From NCBI RefSeq assembly GCF_042649125.1, contig NZ_JBHRYQ010000001.1, positions 2,852,001 through 2,916,000 on the forward strand: 64,000 bases of DNA, in the 5' to 3' direction. Shown here piece after piece: positions 1 through 7,748 of the stretch. The notes beneath the pieces were generated by a model. The model ran no database searches. It was not told the origin of the DNA and worked only from the letters and a program-made list of their open reading frames with translations. Position 1 is the first letter of the stretch, and the number at the start of each line of letters is the position of its first letter. The translations under genes and the position numbers were made by a program. The DNA is from Leadbetterella lacunae. Its GTDB lineage: Bacteria > Bacteroidota > Bacteroidia > Cytophagales > Spirosomataceae.

Positions 1-328
1 GCATAAGTGTGCCTCCGATAGGAGCCACCTCTCCGAATATTTTTATTCCAGTAAAGCAAATTAACAATAAGCTTCCTGTGAATATTATTGTACCAAAAAT
101 AAAGCTATACCCACTGTAGGTCAAAGTTTTGGCAGTGAAATCTTTGGCCAAAATACCCACCAAAACAAGGGCAAGGGCATGATAAAACATGTATTTGATA
201 CCTGTTTCGTAGGTATCTAACCTTCCGGTTGACTCCAGCATGGCTTTAAACGCATGAGCACCAAACGCACCCAAACCTACTCCTAACATCCCCAAAACTG
301 AGCCTGCCAATAAAAATAACTTATTCAT
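1..328 (-). CDS. DUF423 family membrane protein (3' end outside window)
   Basis: The reverse strand reads from an ATG at 328 to the window edge without a stop. The product starts MNKLFLLAGSVLGMLGVGLG and continues with GAFGAHAFKAML, a stretch typical of DUF423 (YgdD-like) small inner-membrane proteins. Hydrophobic segments lie around residues 3-25, 50-62 and 70-95, matching the usual four-helix layout; the last helix is cut off by the window. The molecular function of the family is not established. It lies just downstream of the YggS-like gene on the same strand, 11 bases away, so it probably ends the pepT-yggS transcript. Confidence 0.8.
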   Translation of the reverse strand, partial: MNKLFLLAGSVLGMLGVGLGAFGAHAFKAMLESTGRLDTYETGIKYMFYHALALVLVGILAKDFTAKTLTYSGYSFIFGTIIFTGSLLLICFTGIKIFGEVAPIGGTLM

Positions 329-339
329 TTTATTACTAT

Positions 340-1005
340 TTATCTATTTCCAAAAATTGCACTTCCCACCCTAATCATGGTGCTGCCCTCTGCCACTGCA
401 AGCGGCCAATCACCACTCATCCCCATCGAAATCTCTTTAAAATCGGCACCCAAATCTCCTATATTTTCTTCTCTGATTTTATCAAAAATCGTTTTTAGAG
501 ACTTAAATTCTGTTTTTACTTGGTCCATATTTTCGGTAAATGTACTCATGCCCATTAAGCCAACAATCCGGATATTTTTCAAAGACAAAAACGCCTCACT
601 TTTTAACAATTCAAATAACTCGGCTTCATCTATACCCGTTTTGGTATCTTCTTGGGCTATGTAAACTTGCAACAAGCAGTCAATCACACGTTCATTTTTT
701 TCGGCCTGCTTGTTTATTTCTTTTAAAAGTTTAAAACTATCTACAGAATGAATTAAACTTACAAACGGAGCAATATATTTGACTTTATTCGACTGCAAAT
801 GTCCTATAAAATTCCATTTTATATCTTTGGGCATTTGTTCGTATTTTTCTACTAACTCCTGCACATAATTTTCCCCAAAAACCTTGAAGCCAGCCTCATA
901 CGCTTCCATAAGCATTTCTACAGGCTTAAACTTTGACACTGCCACTAGCTGAACGCCCTCTGGCAATTGCTCGCTAATTTTTAATATATTCTGTTGTATA
1001 CTCAT
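340..1005 (-). CDS. YggS/PROSC family PLP-binding protein
   Basis: This 221-residue protein belongs to the YggS (PLPBP) family, cytosolic fold-type III PLP proteins thought to buffer pyridoxal phosphate and amino-acid pools. The PLP lysine is in the N-terminal motif VAVSKFKP (about K25), followed by FGENYVQE and WNFIGHLQSNK, both family hallmarks; the C-terminus has the phosphate-binding ISMGMSGDW and IRVGSAIFG. I place the start at 1005 because this ATG overlaps the pepT stop as ATGA (1002-1005), the sign of translational coupling; a Met five codons upstream is possible. Length is normal for the family. Confidence 0.93.
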   Translation of the reverse strand: MSIQQNILKISEQLPEGVQLVAVSKFKPVEMLMEAYEAGFKVFGENYVQELVEKYEQMPKDIKWNFIGHLQSNKVKYIAPFVSLIHSVDSFKLLKEINKQAEKNERVIDCLLQVYIAQEDTKTGIDEAELFELLKSEAFLSLKNIRIVGLMGMSTFTENMDQVKTEFKSLKTIFDKIREENIGDLGADFKEISMGMSGDWPLAVAEGSTMIRVGSAIFGNR

Positions 1006-2255
1006 GCTTTTTCTTCCCAAATCTGGGCTAAATTAATTATTACTTCTACGGCCTTGCTCATGTCTTGTACAGAAACCCACTCTTCTTTTGAGTGAAACGC
1101 ATGTTCACCCGCAAAGATATTTGGACACGGAAGCCCCATAAACGACAGCCTAGAGCCATCGGTGCCGCCGCGTATACTTTGCAGCTTTGGACTCACCCCA
1201 GCCCGCCTGACGGCCTCTACTGCGTTTTCACTAACCTCAGGATGAACATCCAAAACCTCTTTCATGTTTCGGTATTGCTCGGTTACATTAAACTCAAAAC
1301 TAGATTCGGGGTAGTTTTCTAGAACTTCCTGACAAATACGCTCTAAAAAGTCCTCTTTTTGTTTTAAACCATCCGTTTCAAAATCTCTAATAATAAAATG
1401 AAGCGAGCATTCTTCTTGCCCTCCGACAAAATCTGTCGGGTGAATAAACCCTTCCTTACCCGAAGTGGTCTCTGGCGAAAGCTCATTTTTAGGTAACTTA
1501 GCGATTATCTCAGATCCAATTTTTATAGCATTTTGCAATTTGTCTTTCGCAAAGCCCGGATGTGTACTCACACCTTTTATGATAACTTCCACTCCATCGG
1601 CTGAGAAAGTTTCGTTTTCTACCAATCCAAGTGTTTCCCCATCGATGGTATAACCAAAATCTGCACCTAATTTATCCAAATCAACCTTTTCGGTACCTCT
1701 ACCCACCTCTTCGTCTGGGGTAAAAAGCACTTTAATATCGCCGTGTTTTATTTCCGGATTTTCTACCAAAAACTTCATAGCAGTCATAATTTCTGCAAGA
1801 CCCGCTTTATTATCGGCACCCAAAAGTGTGGTTCCACTGGCAGTTATTATGTCATTTCCTATTTGGTTAGGCAAGTCCGGATGGTTTTGAGATTTCAAAA
1901 TCACCGAAGGGTCATCTGGCAAAACCAAGTCTTCCCCTTGATAATTGACATGAATGATGGGTTTCACATCTTTTCCAGAGCAGTCAGGCGAGGTGTCCAT
2001 GTGTGAGCAAAACATAACTTTAGGAACAGTCGTTTTCTCTGAATTTGACTCAACGGTAGCATACACATAGCCATTTTGGTCTAACTCCACCTCTTTTATC
2101 CCTATTCGCTTTAGATCACTTACCAAAACCTCCGCCAGGTTTTTCTGTTTTTCGGTAGAAGGAAAACTTTTAATAAAAGGATCAGACTGGGTGTCGATTT
2201 TGACATACGCCAAAAAACGCTCTACCAAAAAATCAATGTATTTTTGCTCTAACAT
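1002..2255 (-). CDS. pepT: Peptidase T (tripeptide aminopeptidase)
   Basis: PepT is an M20-family cytosolic dizinc aminopeptidase that removes the N-terminal residue from tripeptides. The 417-residue length matches the family. Visible metal and catalytic residues are H85-x-D87 in CSHMDTSP, D148 in GADNKAG, the E182-E183 pair in TPDEEVGRG, D205 in TIDGETLG and a C-terminal His in GEHAFHSKEEW. It is followed by yggS with a 4-base ATGA overlap and preceded by the MazG-like gene 6 bases upstream, so the three form one operon. Assignment is firm. Confidence 0.96.
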   Translation of the reverse strand: MLEQKYIDFLVERFLAYVKIDTQSDPFIKSFPSTEKQKNLAEVLVSDLKRIGIKEVELDQNGYVYATVESNSEKTTVPKVMFCSHMDTSPDCSGKDVKPIIHVNYQGEDLVLPDDPSVILKSQNHPDLPNQIGNDIITASGTTLLGADNKAGLAEIMTAMKFLVENPEIKHGDIKVLFTPDEEVGRGTEKVDLDKLGADFGYTIDGETLGLVENETFSADGVEVIIKGVSTHPGFAKDKLQNAIKIGSEIIAKLPKNELSPETTSGKEGFIHPTDFVGGQEECSLHFIIRDFETDGLKQKEDFLERICQEVLENYPESSFEFNVTEQYRNMKEVLDVHPEVSENAVEAVRRAGVSPKLQSIRGGTDGSRLSFMGLPCPNIFAGEHAFHSKEEWVSVQDMSKAVEVIINLAQIWEEKA

Positions 2256-2261
2256 AAATGC

Positions 2262-2729
2262 TTAATTTTCTAAAATACCTTTTATATCCGCAGGAGAATA
2301 ATTGATATTTTTAAGTGTTTTGTTGTCCGCGGTTCTAAATACCAACCATCGGTTGCCGTCTTTTTTATGATAGCACGGAAACCCTTTTGCTTCATAATGT
2401 TTCACAGTAGCTTCTGCTTCTTCGATGGTTTCACATGCTTTACTCATGTTTGAGCGTTGTACTTCGTCAAAAAGCGTTTTAAACTTATCGCCCAGACCAA
2501 ACTCAAGCACAGCACCAGCAAGCACATATTGAATATCGCAAAGGGCATCAGCAACTTCTACCAAATCATTATTTTTTATGGCCTCTTGCAGTTCCTTAAG
2601 TTCTTCTGCTATAAGCTCCACTCTTAAATCACAACGCTTAGAATCAGGAATAATGGGGGTTTTCTCTATTGGGTGATGAAATGTTGTATGAAATTCCGCT
2701 ACTTGGTTGAGACAATCTAGTTTGTCCAT
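2262..2729 (-). CDS. MazG-like nucleotide pyrophosphohydrolase domain protein
   Basis: The 155-residue product has the all-alpha NTP pyrophosphatase (MazG/HisE-like) pattern: LRVELIAEELKELQEAI around residues 35-51 gives the ExxE metal motif and VEVADALCDIQYVLAG around 58-73 gives the ExxD half. Such enzymes hydrolyse (d)NTPs or related nucleotides; the substrate cannot be read from sequence. The C-terminal part (GFPCYHKKDGNRWLVFR) is outside the core fold. I prefer the Met at 2729 (MDKLDCLNQVAEFH) over a Met 23 codons upstream, since the upstream extension is A+T-rich and looks non-coding. It begins the pepT operon. Confidence 0.8.
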   Translation of the reverse strand: MDKLDCLNQVAEFHTTFHHPIEKTPIIPDSKRCDLRVELIAEELKELQEAIKNNDLVEVADALCDIQYVLAGAVLEFGLGDKFKTLFDEVQRSNMSKACETIEEAEATVKHYEAKGFPCYHKKDGNRWLVFRTADNKTLKNINYSPADIKGILEN

Positions 2730-2863
2730 ATTTTTGACGTATGTTAAGTTAAAAAATATATTGCCGTAAAATAAATATTCATTAGGTTTGATTTGCAAAG
2801 TTGTCCAAATTTCAATAATATTGCTAAAAATCTCGAAGTCAAATAAATCTTAAATTCAAAATT

Positions 2864-3496
2864 ATGAAGAAATTAGTAAAGCTACTATCAATTATTGCAC
2901 TATCGGCTTCAACAGCTTTATGGTCATGTAAAGGAGACCAAGGTGAAGTAGGTCCAAAGGGTGATACTGGTGCTGCTGGTGTTGCTGGAGCAAACGGAAC
3001 TAACGGTAAAGATGGTACTAACGGTAAAGACGGAGTTAACGGAACTAACGGTAAAGATGGAAATGCTAACGTAGTAAGTTTCCAAGTTACAGTTAAGCCT
3101 GAAGATTTCAAAGAAGTAGACGTAAGCGGTATTGGAAGCGGAGTAACTAGCAAATGGGGTGCCGTTGCAGTTCAAAACGCTCTAGTATCTACAGATAAAT
3201 TCGTTATGGTTTTTGTAAAAAATGTAGATCAATTAAAAGCTCTTCCAATCACTTTTACGAAAGACCTTGACAACTCTCTTGAGCGTTTAGATTACGGTTA
3301 CAAAACTGGTCAAGTAGAAATTTTCTATCGTTACCAAACTAACCTTTTCGGTGGTACTACTACTCTTAAGCCAGGTCAAGACCTTACTTTTGATATCGTA
3401 GTTACTTCTAAAACTACTGGAGCTCTTCTAGAGAAAAGCGGCGTAGATACGAAAAACTATGATTCGGTAATGAACTTCTTGAGCACTAGTCTGTAA
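2864..3496 (+). CDS. Collagen-like lipoprotein
   Basis: A 210-residue exported lipoprotein. Residues 1-21 form a signal peptide ending in a lipobox with the lipidated Cys at 22 (ALWSC). Residues 24-68 are fifteen uninterrupted Gly-X-Y triplets, the collagen triple-helix pattern, including repeated GTN-GKD units. Residues 70-210 are a Cys-free domain rich in beta-forming residues that I do not recognise. Anchored at a membrane, the triplets could form a short trimeric stalk presenting the C-terminal domain. The gene is alone, between the MazG-like gene on the other strand and a strong terminator, and its uniform codon choice (many GGT, GTA, CTT) suggests good expression. Function unknown. Confidence 0.85.
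   Translation: MKKLVKLLSIIALSASTALWSCKGDQGEVGPKGDTGAAGVAGANGTNGKDGTNGKDGVNGTNGKDGNANVVSFQVTVKPEDFKEVDVSGIGSGVTSKWGAVAVQNALVSTDKFVMVFVKNVDQLKALPITFTKDLDNSLERLDYGYKTGQVEIFYRYQTNLFGGTTTLKPGQDLTFDIVVTSKTTGALLEKSGVDTKNYDSVMNFLSTSL
2996..3058 (+). repeat. Tandem 18-bp repeat encoding GTNGKD units
   Basis: Three near-identical 18-bp units, at 2996-3013, 3014-3031 and 3041-3058, encode GTNGKD. A 9-bp GVN spacer (3032-3040) separates the second and third. The units differ only at third codon positions (GGA/GGT, GAT/GAC), so the array can grow or shrink in frame. Confidence 0.85.
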
Positions 3497-3520
3497 GAAC
3501 TACCTTTACACGAAATTTAA

Positions 3521-3556
3521 TGCCCTTCCTTACCTACGTAAGAAGGGCATTTTTTA
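3521..3556 (+). terminator. Terminator after collagen-like lipoprotein gene
   Basis: TGCCCTTC pairs with GAAGGGCA around a short loop and is followed by a run of T. It starts 24 bases after the lipoprotein stop codon and ends only a few bases before the next ATG. Confidence 0.85.
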
Positions 3557-3562
3557 TAACCT

Positions 3563-4687
3563 ATGAATTTTAAAAACTTAACTTTTCTATTATTTATACT
3601 GGTTGTCACAAAAACTCAAGCTCAGTTTCTGCAAGACAACACAGCTCGCGACGCCACAAAGGCGGGACTCGACTACATATACAACCTTGAATTTGACAAA
3701 GCGGACCGTGTGCTTGACCCCGTAAAAAGAAAATACGCCAATCACCCTGTAGTTTATTTATTAAACGCCGTGGAACTTCAGTGGCGATATTTGCCCATCG
3801 ACCAAAACCCAGCAATGCTCAAAAAATACACTTCTGAACTAGAGCAGTGTATTTCTTCAGCGAAAAAACTTTATAAAAACCCCGCTTATACCAAAGAATG
3901 TACGTTTTTTTTATTAGCCTCTTATGGCTTTATCGCACTTTCGCACAACTACCAAAAGGAATATTTGGAAGCTGCGAGTGAAGCAAAAAAAGCTTATTCA
4001 TATTTTTTGGAGGGGAAAAAGCTTAAAAATGAAATTCCTGAGTTTTTGTTCGCCACTGGCCTATATAATTTTTATCGGGTGCAATACCCCGAAAACCACG
4101 GCATGGTAAAACCTGTAGTCATGTTTTTTGAAGGTGGAAATAAAAAACTGGGCCTACAAGAACTTGAGCAAGCCACTAGAAGCTCGGTTTTTAGCCGTGT
4201 AGAGGCATCTATGTATCTCACCAACATCAATATTAAATACCAGAGCAATTTCAAAAAAGCCCTTTATTATTCCGGTGATTTATATGCTAAATATCCAGAA
4301 AACGATATATTGAAGATTAAATATATCGAGTGCCTTTTGCTTAATGAACAGTTTGAACAAGCCAATAACCTCAATAGATCTTTAGCGAACAGTACAGATA
4401 GAATATCGAAAATATCGTATTTGGTTTTTGATGGATATATTGAAGAACACTACAGAAACAACCTTAGCAAAGCACTAAACAGCTACGCAAGGAGCCTTCA
4501 ACTCAAATCAGACGACAGATACACCAAAGAGTATCACAGCATGGCATACTTGGGCATGGCACGTGCCTTTGCCAGCCAAAACGAATTAGGCAAAGCACAG
4601 GCCTTTTATAAAAAATGTAACGAAGTAGCAGAATACAAATGGGTGGCAGAAGCCGCCCAAGCTGAATTAAAAACCTTAAAAAAGTAA
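3563..4687 (+). CDS. Exported tetratricopeptide-repeat protein
   Basis: A 374-residue protein with a signal peptide (residues 1-20, cleavage after TQAQ) and helical repeats of TPR character, for example YIYNLEFDKADRVLDPV near 35-51, the central EYLEAASEAKKAYSYF and the last repeat AYLGMARAFASQNELGKAQAFYKKC near 330-355. It is likely periplasmic or surface-exposed and acts in protein-protein contacts; no specific function is known to me. It lies 4 bases before pyrC, so the two are co-transcribed. Its ATG is less than 10 bases after the preceding terminator, leaving no room for a normal separate promoter. Confidence 0.8.
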   Translation: MNFKNLTFLLFILVVTKTQAQFLQDNTARDATKAGLDYIYNLEFDKADRVLDPVKRKYANHPVVYLLNAVELQWRYLPIDQNPAMLKKYTSELEQCISSAKKLYKNPAYTKECTFFLLASYGFIALSHNYQKEYLEAASEAKKAYSYFLEGKKLKNEIPEFLFATGLYNFYRVQYPENHGMVKPVVMFFEGGNKKLGLQELEQATRSSVFSRVEASMYLTNINIKYQSNFKKALYYSGDLYAKYPENDILKIKYIECLLLNEQFEQANNLNRSLANSTDRISKISYLVFDGYIEEHYRNNLSKALNSYARSLQLKSDDRYTKEYHSMAYLGMARAFASQNELGKAQAFYKKCNEVAEYKWVAEAAQAELKTLKK

Positions 4688-4691
4688 TCTT

Positions 4692-6032
4692 ATGAAGCGA
4701 ACACTTATTATTAACTGTAAAATAATAAACGAAGGTAAAATTGAAGAAAATGACATCCTGATAGAAGATGGCATTATTCAAAAAATAGGTAAAAACCTAG
4801 GCACAGAAGGCTTAAGCGAAACCATCGACGCCCAAGGAAGGTATTTAATGCCAGGTGTAATAGATGACCAAGTGCACTTTAGAGAGCCCGGCCTTACACA
4901 CAAAGCAGATATCGCCTCTGAGTCGAGGGCGGCGGTGGCAGGTGGCACTACCAGTTTTATGGAAATGCCCAATACAGTTCCAAATGCCCTTACACAAGAG
5001 CTTTTAGAAGACAAATACCAAATAGCTAAGCAAAACTCTTGGGCAAACTTTTCGTTTTTTATGGGTGGGTCAAATGACAATTATGACGAAGCCATGAAAA
5101 CCGACCTGAAAAACGTTTGCGGGCTTAAACTTTTTATGGGAAGTTCTACTGGAAATATGCTCGTAGATAACCCAAATACTTTAGAAAAAATCTTTGGTAA
5201 CTTTAGTGGTCTTATAGCTACCCACTGTGAAGACGAAGCTACAGTAAAAGCAAACTTAGAACACTTTAAAAGTCTCTACGAAAACACTACGCCACCTTTT
5301 GATATTCATGCTCAGATCAGAAATATAGAAGCCTGTTACCTTTCATCTAAAATGGCAAGCGACCTAGCAAAGAAGCACAAAACAAGGTTACACATATTGC
5401 ATATTTCTACGGGAAAAGAATTAGAACTTTTTGATAATTCCATTCCTTTGGAACAAAAACATCTAACCTCAGAAGTCTGCGTGCATCATTTATATTTCGA
5501 TGCTGAAGACTACAAAAAACTTGGCGTCAAAATCAAATGTAACCCAGCTATCAAAGCAAATCAAAGAGACATGCTTTTTGAAGGATTACTGAACGACAAA
5601 CTTGACATAATTGCCACTGACCACGCTCCCCACACCCAAGAAGAGAAGTCGCAAGACTATTGGAGTGCCCCTGCAGGACTACCCTTGGTGCAGCATAGTT
5701 TACAAGTTATGTTAGACTTTTATAACAAAGGGAAAATTAGCCTTGAAAAAATAGTTGAGAAAATGGCTCACGCACCTGCAAAGTGCTTTAAAATAAACAA
5801 AAGAGGCTTTATAAGAGAAGGGTATTGGGCTGACTTAGTTTTACTTGACTTAAACAAACCCCAAACCGTAGAGCCAAGTAATATTTATTGCAAAGCTGCC
5901 TGGTCGCCGTTCGAAGGAAAAACTTTTAAGGACCAAGTATATCTCACGATGGTTTCGGGACAGATAGTTTACAAAGAAGGGAACTTTACTCCAAGTCAAA
6001 ACTCACAGAGGTTGACATTTGATAGAAATTAA
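4692..6032 (+). CDS. pyrC: Dihydroorotase
   Basis: Dihydroorotase (amidohydrolase superfamily, class I type) interconverts carbamoyl-aspartate and dihydroorotate in pyrimidine synthesis. The 446-residue length fits. Visible elements: the N-terminal metal motif as DDQVHFREPG (residues 58-67), the bridging-lysine candidate K146 in GLKLFMGSS, H178 in THCED, H234/H237 in LHILHIST, and the catalytic Asp in ATDHAPHTQEE (D310). The usual HxH metal pair is QxH here (Q60, H62); I recall this variant from other Bacteroidota dihydroorotases. It shares a transcript with the TPR gene and ends at a strong terminator. Confidence 0.93.
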   Translation: MKRTLIINCKIINEGKIEENDILIEDGIIQKIGKNLGTEGLSETIDAQGRYLMPGVIDDQVHFREPGLTHKADIASESRAAVAGGTTSFMEMPNTVPNALTQELLEDKYQIAKQNSWANFSFFMGGSNDNYDEAMKTDLKNVCGLKLFMGSSTGNMLVDNPNTLEKIFGNFSGLIATHCEDEATVKANLEHFKSLYENTTPPFDIHAQIRNIEACYLSSKMASDLAKKHKTRLHILHISTGKELELFDNSIPLEQKHLTSEVCVHHLYFDAEDYKKLGVKIKCNPAIKANQRDMLFEGLLNDKLDIIATDHAPHTQEEKSQDYWSAPAGLPLVQHSLQVMLDFYNKGKISLEKIVEKMAHAPAKCFKINKRGFIREGYWADLVLLDLNKPQTVEPSNIYCKAAWSPFEGKTFKDQVYLTMVSGQIVYKEGNFTPSQNSQRLTFDRN

Positions 6033-6037
6033 AAATA

Positions 6038-6075
6038 AAAAGGGGCCGATTATCTAAAATCGACCCCTTTTTTTA
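6038..6075. terminator. Bidirectional terminator after pyrC
   Basis: GGGGCCGATT pairs with AATCGACCCC with one C-A mismatch, flanked by A-runs on the left and T-runs on the right, so it can act for pyrC and for the convergent small gene. The small gene's stop codon (6073-6075) lies inside its right-hand T-tract. Confidence 0.85.
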
Positions 6076-6282
6076 TGTATTTAAGAAAGCCGGACGCCTT
6101 CTAAAAACTTTGTTTAAAACGCTTTGATACAAACTCCCAAACTTCTCATAACACCAACTTTTAAGTTCTTTAATTTCATCTGGAAGCAGGTCTTTAAGTC
6201 CTTTTTTAAGTTCTTTTTCAAAAAGTTTCTTATCGAAACTGACTTTGTCAAGAATCATTTTTACATATTCTAACATCTTCAT
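6073..6282 (-). CDS. Small conserved hypothetical protein
   Basis: A 69-residue (67 from the second Met) soluble protein without signal peptide. It is rich in Lys, Leu and Glu and looks helical: KVSFDKKLFEKELKKGLKDL, then EIKELKSWCYEKFGSLYQ. I believe similar short proteins occur across Cytophagales, but I know no function. It stands alone between two terminated units, its own stop being in the shared terminator. Codon pattern and composition match its neighbours, so I regard it as real. Confidence 0.65.
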   Translation of the reverse strand: MKMLEYVKMILDKVSFDKKLFEKELKKGLKDLLPDEIKELKSWCYEKFGSLYQSVLNKVFRRRPAFLNT

Positions 6283-6384
6283 GGTAACCTATATTGTTTT
6301 TTTGTTGCGATTTATATTATAACGTTGAAAATAATAAAAATTTTACAAGTGTGGCAAAATTTTACATTAAAATTGTATAAAAAA

Positions 6385-7608
6385 TTATAAACTACTCAAT
6401 ACTTTTTCTTCATTCAACTCTACCTCATAAAATGATAATAACTTCAATAAAACAGATTCTACTACAGCGTCAGGACAAGAAGCCCCACACGTCAATATGA
6501 TTCTTTTTTTATCTGTTCCATTAAAAACTTCAGTACTAACTATTTCTTTTTTCTGATGAATATCAAAGTGTGAAATTTCAGTTTTAGAAATCAACTTATC
6601 TTGAGATTGTATAAAAAATGTAGGCATTTGCTTTTCCAAAAGCTCTACTAAGTGTGTAGTATTGGAGCTGTTGTAGCCGCCAACTACGATGGCAATATCC
6701 GCATCCGCTTTTAGAAGAGCATAAGTGGCATCTTGATTATCATTCGTAGCATAACATAATGTATCTCTGGTACTTGCAAAATAAGCAGGAACTTGCTCCT
6801 CACTAAGATTTTTATAATCAATCAACACTTGTTTTAAATAATCAGCTATAGCCTGAGTCTCAGTAGCAAGCATGGTGGTTTGGTTTACCACACCAAATCG
6901 TTGAAGATCTTTGGCAGGATCAAACCCATCTGAATACCGACCCTCAAAAACCTCAAAGAAATTAGCAGCCTCACGTTTCCCAGTAATAAATTCAGCCAAA
7001 ACTTCCGCTTCTTTCATATCTTCAATTATGACCGTAGCCGAACCTTCTTTACTGTGCGAAAATGTGGCCCGGGTCTCTTCGTGGTTTGGCTTGCCGTGAA
7101 CAATTACTGAATATCCACGCTCCCCTATTTGCCCTGCTCGGTTCCATACTTTTTCTACAAACGGGCAAGTGGTATCGTATTTATATGGATCAATACCCAA
7201 AGCCGAAAGTTTATTCTGAATCTCAATGGTGGTTCCAAAGGCGGGGACTATAACGGCATCTTCAGGAGTAAGCTCCGAAAAATCAATAATGGAATTTCCC
7301 TTAGTATCCATCAAAAACCTGACCCCACGCGATAGCAAATCCGCATTTACATCAGGGTTGTGAATCATTTCACTTAATAAAAAAACACGCTTTCCTTCAT
7401 TTTCATTTATGGTTTTATAGGCAATTTCAACTGCGTTTTCTACACCGTAGCAAAACCCAAAATGTCTAGCCAAAAGTATTTCTACTTTTCCAAAATCAAA
7501 AACGGACGGACTAAAGTCTTTTTTCAGTTTATCCTTAACCCGTCTTTGTTCTTTTATTTTCCCAATTAAGTTACTCTTGTAAATTTCAGGAATATCAAAT
7601 GTTTTCAT
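6385..7608 (-). CDS. ispH: 4-hydroxy-3-methylbut-2-enyl diphosphate reductase
   Basis: IspH (LytB) is the last enzyme of the MEP isoprenoid pathway and carries a [4Fe-4S] cluster. The three cluster cysteines are C53 (HFGFCYGV), C148 (TTCPFV) and C285 (DTLCYATND); the substrate-binding motifs HGKPNHEET and NSSNTTHL are also present. At 407 residues it is the long form, with an N-terminal extension like cyanobacterial and plastid enzymes, rather than the roughly 316-residue E. coli form. I chose the Met at 7608 because a -7 box at 7663-7670 would put transcription start downstream of the alternative Met at 7665. Confidence 0.95.
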   Translation of the reverse strand: MKTFDIPEIYKSNLIGKIKEQRRVKDKLKKDFSPSVFDFGKVEILLARHFGFCYGVENAVEIAYKTINENEGKRVFLLSEMIHNPDVNADLLSRGVRFLMDTKGNSIIDFSELTPEDAVIVPAFGTTIEIQNKLSALGIDPYKYDTTCPFVEKVWNRAGQIGERGYSVIVHGKPNHEETRATFSHSKEGSATVIIEDMKEAEVLAEFITGKREAANFFEVFEGRYSDGFDPAKDLQRFGVVNQTTMLATETQAIADYLKQVLIDYKNLSEEQVPAYFASTRDTLCYATNDNQDATYALLKADADIAIVVGGYNSSNTTHLVELLEKQMPTFFIQSQDKLISKTEISHFDIHQKKEIVSTEVFNGTDKKRIILTCGASCPDAVVESVLLKLLSFYEVELNEEKVLSSL

Positions 7609-7662
7609 AAATATGTAATGAGTACGTGCAGTAATAAAACCAAGTAAAACAGGCCAATGTTC

Positions 7663-7670
7663 CAAAATTA
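7663..7670 (-). promoter_or_regulatory. -7 box of the ispH promoter
   Basis: On the minus strand this reads TAATTTTG, a full match to the Bacteroidota -7 consensus TAnnTTTG. It lies 54 bases upstream of the chosen ispH ATG. No clear -33 TTTG is seen at the expected distance. Confidence 0.55.
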
Positions 7671-7712
7671 TTAATAATTAGCGTGATTCTAACGAAAAGG
7701 AAAATTTATAAT

Positions 7713-7720
7713 TAATTTCG
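7713..7720 (+). promoter_or_regulatory. Probable -7 box for the Wzi/RemB-like gene
   Basis: TAATTTCG matches TAnnTTTG at seven of eight positions, 28 bases before the ATG. A small hairpin (GTTCT/AGAAC) lies in the leader just after it. Confidence 0.4.
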
Positions 7721-7748
7721 TGTTCTCAAAAAACAGAACGAAAGCTGG

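Noticed and set aside
2839..3175. Two open frames antisense to the collagen-like gene, rich in Pro/Ser or Val/Ser
   Set aside because: They are reverse-strand images of the Gly-X-Y repeats and have no start context or family features.
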